Source of the DNA: Rhodococcus sp. OK302
GTDB taxonomy: Bacteria; Actinomycetota; Actinomycetes; Mycobacteriales; Mycobacteriaceae
Reading direction: 5' to 3'
DNA length: 64,000 nucleotides
Assembly: GCF_002245895.1 (NCBI RefSeq)
Contig: NZ_NPJZ01000001.1
Coordinates: forward strand, 1,103,001 to 1,167,000
Under the pieces are notes generated by a model. It worked only from the letters and a program-made list of their open reading frames with translations. It was not told the DNA's origin and ran no database searches. The position numbers and the translations under genes are program-made. Each line of letters starts with the position of its first letter. Position 1 is the stretch's first letter. Below are positions 59,633-64,000 of the stretch, in pieces.

Positions 59633-60028
59633 ATGGACGACAACACCCCGCTGGATCCCGACGCAATCGAACTCGCCGGACGAGTTTTCGACATGGCCCG
59701 CACCGGCGACGCAGCCACCTTGGCGTCGTACGTCGATGCCGGAATTCCGGTCGATTTGACCAACGAGAGTGGCGACACGCTGGTGATGTTGGCCGCATAT
59801 CACGGACACGCCGACGCCGTCGTCGCTCTCATCGAGCGCGGCGCCGACGTGAATCGCGCCAACGACAAGAACCAGACACCACTCGCCGGGGCCGTCTTCA
59901 AAGGCGAGGACGCCGTGGTGAAAGCGCTGGTGAGCGGGGGAGCGGACCCACGCGGTGGACATCCGACGGCGATCGATGCAGCGCGCATGTTCGGCCGTGA
60001 GGACTATCTGAGCCTGCTGGAATCCTGA
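59633..60028 (+). CDS. Ankyrin repeat protein
   Basis: A 131-residue protein; ATG 59633 (the longer open frame is antisense to the septum-formation gene). It has three to four ankyrin repeats: GDAATLASYVDAGIPVDLTNESG, DTLVMLAAYHGHADAVVALIERGADVNRAND, KNQTPLAGAVFKGEDAVVKALVSGGADPRGG, then a capping helix. Such domains mediate protein contacts; the partner is unknown. It lies between Rv3835-like and serS genes, 66 bases before serS. Confidence 0.9.
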   Translation: MDDNTPLDPDAIELAGRVFDMARTGDAATLASYVDAGIPVDLTNESGDTLVMLAAYHGHADAVVALIERGADVNRANDKNQTPLAGAVFKGEDAVVKALVSGGADPRGGHPTAIDAARMFGREDYLSLLES

Positions 60029-60094
60029 CTTTCCCCGGCGCCGGCGTGGACGTGACCGTCGGCGACCTGGGGAGAGTGGGTAAAGTTCCGAGTC

Positions 60095-61348
60095 GTGATT
60101 GACCTCAAGTTCCTCCGCGAGAATCCCGAAATCGTCCGCGAGTCGCAGCGCACCCGTGGAGAAGATCCCGGACTGGTCGATGCCCTCCTGGAAGCCGACG
60201 CGTCCCGACGCGCCGCTGTGTTGACCGGAGACAATCTCCGCGCCGAGCAGAAGGCCTTCGGCAAGAAGGTCGGGCAGGCAACTCCGGAGGAGCGTCCGGC
60301 GCTGCTCGAGGGTTCCAAAGAGCTCGCCGCCAAGGTCAAGGAAGCCGAAGCCTCGCAACATGCCGCGCAGGCTGCACTCGACGCCGCGCATCGCGCGATC
60401 TCGAACATCGTCCAGGACGGTGCCCCGGCCGGTGGAGAAGACGATTACATAGTTCTCGAACATGTCGGTGAGATCCCGACGTTCGACTTCGAACCGAAAG
60501 ATCATCTCGAACTCGGTGAATCGCTGAAGCTCATCGACATGGAGCGAGGCGCGAAGGTTTCCGGTTCGCGTTTCTACTTCATGACCGGCTACGGAGCTCT
60601 CCTCCAACTCGGATTGCTGCAGCTCGCTGCGCAGAAGGCCGTCGCCAACGGTTTCACGATGATGATTCCGCCGGTGCTCGTGCGCCCCGAGATCATGGCC
60701 GGTACCGGCTTCCTCGGCGCTCACGCGGACGAGATTTACCACCTGGAGGAAGACGACCTCTACCTCGTCGGCACCTCTGAGGTGCCGATGGCCGGCTACC
60801 ACTCGGGTGAGATTCTCGAACTGAACGAAGGCCCGAAGCGTTACGCCGGTTGGTCCTCGTGCTTCCGCCGCGAAGCCGGAAGCTACGGCAAGGACACGCG
60901 TGGCATCATTCGCGTCCACCAGTTCGACAAGGTCGAAATGTTCACCTACTGCCGACCGGAGGATGCCGACGCCGAGCATCAGCGTCTCCTCGGTTGGGAG
61001 CGGGACATGTTGGACGCCATGGAAATTCCGTACCGCGTCATCGACGTCGCCGGCGGAGATCTCGGTTCCTCGGCTGCCCGTAAGTTCGACTGCGAAGCGT
61101 GGGTTCCGACGCAGCAGGCTTACCGTGAGCTGACTTCGACGTCCAACTGCACCACTTTCCAGGCCCGGCGGCTCGGAGTTCGGTACCGCGACGAGAACGG
61201 CAAGCCTCAGACGGCCGCAACTCTCAACGGCACTTTGGCTACGACGCGTTGGATCGTGTCGATCCTCGAAAATCACCAGCAGGCTGACGGCACCGTTCGA
61301 GTGCCTGCGGCGTTGGTGCCCTTCGTCGGCACGGATGTCTTGCGCTGA
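60095..61348 (+). CDS. serS: Serine-tRNA ligase
   Basis: A 417-residue class II synthetase, GTG start at 60095. The N-terminal coiled coil (residues about 1-105) grips the tRNA long arm. The catalytic core shows motif 2 ([34 protein letters not shown]) and motif 3 near the end ([23 protein letters not shown]), with the conserved [10 protein letters not shown] serine-site loop. It charges tRNA-Ser. A clear terminator follows. It anchors the syntenic block with M. tuberculosis Rv3834c. Confidence 0.97.
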   Translation: MIDLKFLRENPEIVRESQRTRGEDPGLVDALLEADASRRAAVLTGDNLRAEQKAFGKKVGQATPEERPALLEGSKELAAKVKEAEASQHAAQAALDAAHRAISNIVQDGAPAGGEDDYIVLEHVGEIPTFDFEPKDHLELGESLKLIDMERGAKVSGSRFYFMTGYGALLQLGLLQLAAQKAVANGFTMMIPPVLVRPEIMAGTGFLGAHADEIYHLEEDDLYLVGTSEVPMAGYHSGEILELNEGPKRYAGWSSCFRREAGSYGKDTRGIIRVHQFDKVEMFTYCRPEDADAEHQRLLGWERDMLDAMEIPYRVIDVAGGDLGSSAARKFDCEAWVPTQQAYRELTSTSNCTTFQARRLGVRYRDENGKPQTAATLNGTLATTRWIVSILENHQQADGTVRVPAALVPFVGTDVLR

Positions 61349-61372
61349 CGCACTGAGAACTGAAAAAGGTTG

Positions 61373-61398
61373 AGGCCGCAGCGTTTTCGCTGCGGCCT
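61373..61398 (+). terminator. Intrinsic terminator of serS
   Basis: AGGCCGCAGCG (61373-61383), a TTTT loop, then the perfect complement (61388-61398): an 11-base stem with a short TAA tail, 25 bases after the serS stop. Confidence 0.92.
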
Positions 61399-61806
61399 TA
61401 ACTGTGTCCGCAGTAGACGTGAAGTGCGCCAATCGAGAATAGTAGTGAAACAGGTTTCACTTTTATGATTTGATCCGAACCGTCCGGTTCGTAGCGGGTA
61501 AATCTCGGTAATTTTGCATTAACCGGCGAGGTTCCACGCAATTCTCTTGCGGAAGGGCTTCACTCTTTCATGTGCGTGCCACCGCTCTTACCAGGAACTA
61601 TGTGCAGATTCGTAAACCGAACTGCCGGTATCCGTGGCGTTAACAGCGGAATGGCCATAAATGGAATGCATTTTCCGTGTTTTTACACTTACCGGGCATT
61701 AAAGTGACTGAAATTGGCACAGGTACTAGTTTTGCCCGCTACTCTGTTATTCAACTGTTATTAACAACTCTTTACCAACTCGTCCGTCTGCTCTGAAAGA
61801 GAGTCA
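61399..61806. other. AT-richer regulatory gap before the Ig-repeat gene
   Basis: About 400 bases with no gene I can support. It contains two perfect inverted repeats with 2-base centres (61444-61461 and 61476-61491) and an AT-rich tract near 61740-61775 where a promoter is likely. An AAAGAGAG ribosome site precedes the ATG at 61807. Confidence 0.6.
61444..61491. promoter_or_regulatory. Pair of perfect palindromes, candidate operators
   Basis: AGTGAAAC-AG-GTTTCACT (8-2-8) at 61444-61461 and CGAACCG-TC-CGGTTCG (7-2-7) at 61476-61491. They are different in sequence and 14 bases apart, so perhaps two regulators act here. They lie over 300 bases before the gene, hence role uncertain. Confidence 0.4.
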
Positions 61807-64000
61807 ATGTCAACTTCTCTCATCCGGCGCTGCGCAGCACCGGTCACCGGTGCTGCGCTCGTGGCCGGGATGCTCCTCGTCGGAAGCGCTCAAGCTTCGG
61901 CGCAGGTCACCACCACCAGCTTCAAGAGTTCGTGCCAAGCTTCGGCTGCGATCACGGTCCACAAAACCAAGGACGACTCGGTCATCATCGACGCTCCGGT
62001 GTCGGTGAAATCCGGCGACAACTTCACCTTCCGGATCCAGCCCGGTTCCGCCTCGTATCCGAACAGCGATTCAGGCGCCACCACGACCAACCTTTCACGG
62101 CTCAAATTCGACTTCGATGTCCCCAACAACACGACCTTCGTGAAGGCCACTGTTGTACCGGGTACCGGAATCAACCTCGGCGGTGTTGCAGCCAACCTGC
62201 TGCAGGTCAACACCGGAGGTGTGCCGGACGCAACCGGTACGGTGCTGCGATTGTCCGGAAACAATCAGGTGATCGCCAACGGCACCTCGAACAGCACAGG
62301 CGGTGAGGGTGGAATCGTCGCCCCCAAGCTGAAGAAGAACCTGGACGGCAGCAGCAATGGCAACGGTGACAGTTGGTTCCAGATGCCGGCCGTCGATGTC
62401 ACGGTGAAAGCCGGCGTCGCCGGTACTGCAATTACCCCGAAGGTTCGTACCGGTGGCAACGCCGCCAATTACAACGACGACCAGAACTTCAGTACTCAGT
62501 TGGCGCAGGCAACGTTTCTGGGAGGTACGCAGTGGGCGCCCACCCGTTGCACGCCTCGAGATTCTTCCAGTGCGGGATTGAACAAAGGCGCCGGTGTGCT
62601 CGCCACCATCGATGTGACTCCCGCTGACGCGACTACCACCACCACCTTGGACGCACCGACCATCTCGAGTGTCGGCGCCGAGATCACGCTGTCCGCTTCG
62701 GTAGCGCCCAGCCCTGCCGGTGGAACCGTGCAGTTCAAGGACGGTGAAACCGATCTAGGCGCGCCGATCGCGGTGAGCGGCGGTACGGCGTCGATGCCGT
62801 ACACCTTCACCACTACCGGTGCCCATAGCGTCACCGCAGTGTTCAGTGGCGTCGACGGTTTCGGTGGATCGACTTCAGCCGCGACGGTAGTCAACGTGGC
62901 CATCGCCAGCGCGCCGACCACGACGACGCTGACTGCGCCGGCCGAGGTCGCAACGGGTGCTTCGATCGACCTGAAGGCAAACGTCTCGCCTGCCCCCGCC
63001 GGTGGAACCGTGCAGTTCAAGGACGGTGCCAACAACATCGGCGGACCGCGTCCCGTAATCGGCGGCAATGCCGCACTCTCGCAGGCGTTCTCGACCCCGG
63101 GTGCGCATCAGGTCACCGCTGTCTACAGCGGTGCCACGGGTTTTGCGACATCAACCTCCGCGCCTGCAACCGTGACGGTCAGTGTTCCGGACTCGGCTAC
63201 CACTACGGTGCTCAACCTTCCGGGTACGGCCGCGACCGGTAGTACGTTCAACGTGTCCGCTTCGGTCTCGCCGGCCCCCACTGCCGGAACGGTGCAGTTC
63301 AAGGACAGCAACGACAACCTCGGTGCGCCAGTCGTTTTGGTCAACGGATTTGCATCCATGACGCAGTCCTTTGCTACGCCGGGTTCACATTCGATCACCG
63401 CCGTGTTCTCGGGTGCCCCGGGCTTCGGAACTTCCACCTCGCCGGCCAAGAACATCACGATCGACGACACCGTCAAGGGAACCGTCACGACGGCAACAGT
63501 TCCGGGTAGCGCTGCCAAGGGCGCAGCAGTTGACCTGCGCGCCGACGTTGTACCCGTGCCCGCCGGCGGAACCGTGCAGTTTGCGGCTGACGGTATCCCG
63601 ATCGGTGATCCGGTTGGGCTCGATGCCGGCCACGCCGTTCTGTCCTACGGCTTCCACAGCGCCGGAACGCATTCCGTGACGGCAACTTACTCGGGGGATC
63701 CGACCTTCGCCGGTTCGACCTCAGCTGCTCAGACCATTTCGGTGACCTCTTCCGATATCGGCACGGCTACCACCGTTACGGCCCCGGCCACCGCGTCGAC
63801 CGGAAAGGCAGTGCAGCTGACGGCAACCACGACGCCGGCTCCCGCCGGTGGAACGGTGCAGTTCAAGGACGGCGGCGTGCTGATCGGCGCACCGACCAAG
63901 TCAGTGAACGGCACGGCATCCATCTCGCATGTGTTCGCTGATGCGGGCCCGCATTCGATCACAGCAGTCTTCAGTGGGGGCGTCGGCTTCGACGGATCCA
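61807..64000 (+). CDS. Secreted multi-Ig-like-repeat surface protein (partial)
   Basis: Open from ATG 61807 to the window end, 731 residues seen. A signal peptide (RRCAAPVTGAALVAGMLLVGSAQASA) leads to an N-terminal domain of about 230 residues, with FRIQPGSASYPNSD and RLKFDFDVPNNTTFVKATVV, beta-rich and containing two cysteines. From about residue 280, at least five tandem Ig-like repeats (Big_3/5 type) of about 92-95 residues follow, each with the core GGTVQFKDG and a closing HSVTAVFSG-type strand. Such proteins form stalks or adhesins at the cell surface. The C-terminal anchor is beyond the window. No tailored ligand can be inferred. Confidence 0.88.
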   Translation, partial: MSTSLIRRCAAPVTGAALVAGMLLVGSAQASAQVTTTSFKSSCQASAAITVHKTKDDSVIIDAPVSVKSGDNFTFRIQPGSASYPNSDSGATTTNLSRLKFDFDVPNNTTFVKATVVPGTGINLGGVAANLLQVNTGGVPDATGTVLRLSGNNQVIANGTSNSTGGEGGIVAPKLKKNLDGSSNGNGDSWFQMPAVDVTVKAGVAGTAITPKVRTGGNAANYNDDQNFSTQLAQATFLGGTQWAPTRCTPRDSSSAGLNKGAGVLATIDVTPADATTTTTLDAPTISSVGAEITLSASVAPSPAGGTVQFKDGETDLGAPIAVSGGTASMPYTFTTTGAHSVTAVFSGVDGFGGSTSAATVVNVAIASAPTTTTLTAPAEVATGASIDLKANVSPAPAGGTVQFKDGANNIGGPRPVIGGNAALSQAFSTPGAHQVTAVYSGATGFATSTSAPATVTVSVPDSATTTVLNLPGTAATGSTFNVSASVSPAPTAGTVQFKDSNDNLGAPVVLVNGFASMTQSFATPGSHSITAVFSGAPGFGTSTSPAKNITIDDTVKGTVTTATVPGSAAKGAAVDLRADVVPVPAGGTVQFAADGIPIGDPVGLDAGHAVLSYGFHSAGTHSVTATYSGDPTFAGSTSAAQTISVTSSDIGTATTVTAPATASTGKAVQLTATTTPAPAGGTVQFKDGGVLIGAPTKSVNGTASISHVFADAGPHSITAVFSGGVGFDGS
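62640..64000 (+). repeat. Tandem Ig-domain-coding repeats, period about 276-285 bases
   Basis: The core GGAACCGTGCAGTTCAAGGA recurs with few changes near 62721, 63003, 63287, 63570 and 63852. Repeats stay in frame and continue out of the window. High nucleotide likeness at the core favours recombination and copy-number change. Confidence 0.85.

Noticed and set aside
59543..61432. 629-codon antisense frame over ankyrin and serS genes
   Set aside because: serS and ankyrin motifs are unmistakable on the plus strand; the frame exists because of high GC.
62496..63068. Antisense frames across the Ig-repeat gene
   Set aside because: They mirror the repeat period of the plus-strand gene and have no independent signals.

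Overview
This is a high-GC actinobacterial chromosome segment. Mycolate-lineage traits are clear: PE, PPE and EspG proteins, an EspC-like type VII substrate, a DUF222/HNH 13E12-type protein, an F420-dependent oxidoreductase and an IdeR-type iron box. Gene content and modest GC suggest Rhodococcus, perhaps the erythropolis/qingshengii group; the species is inference. I saw no tRNA, rRNA, CRISPR array or intact insertion sequence.

Layout. 1-5865: a partial M20 peptidase, a surface protein that looks like a thioester-domain adhesin, and a single-chain biotin-dependent acyl-CoA carboxylase. 5816-9179: a leftward copper operon (CopD, CopC, YcnI, a membrane protein, a coiled-coil protein). 9268-10860: RecB-like nuclease. 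10935-15560: an accessory type VII cassette (EspC-like, WXG-like large protein, lipoprotein) followed by a 1.2-kb graveyard of duplicated, inverted and frameshifted pieces of the same genes. 15613-17946: GGDEF-EAL c-di-GMP enzyme. 17959-21374: SDR, DUF6308, NADAR and an apparently SOS-controlled HNH gene. 21438-27876: a TetR regulator divergent from a five-gene beta-oxidation operon with peroxisome-like enzymes (SCP-x thiolase, split MFE-2, fused acyl-CoA dehydrogenase). 27900-32343: amidase, fatty-acid hydroxylase/FadR pair, and a GDT1-type Mn exporter preceded by a yybP-ykoY riboswitch. 32503-36993: DUF1254, HdeD-like, AI-2E family and YhgE/Pip-like envelope genes.

36990-61348 resembles the M. 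tuberculosis block from sodA (Rv3846) to serS (Rv3834c), from memory: sodA, Rv3843c-like DUF4328, glpQ, ferritin (here duplicated), an LCP protein, DUF2470 with an IdeR box, pheA, phosphoglycerate mutase, zincin, septum-formation protein and serS. Genes inserted into that block include an acyltransferase/SGNH protein, a PE-PPE-EspG triad and an ankyrin protein. The window ends inside a secreted protein with at least five Ig-like repeats.

Regulatory elements read directly include five strong hairpin terminators, a near-consensus promoter at 858-886, a Mn riboswitch, a LexA-like box with a probable leaderless start, an IdeR box, a TetR operator candidate and a cluster of four DnaA-box-like 9-mers.
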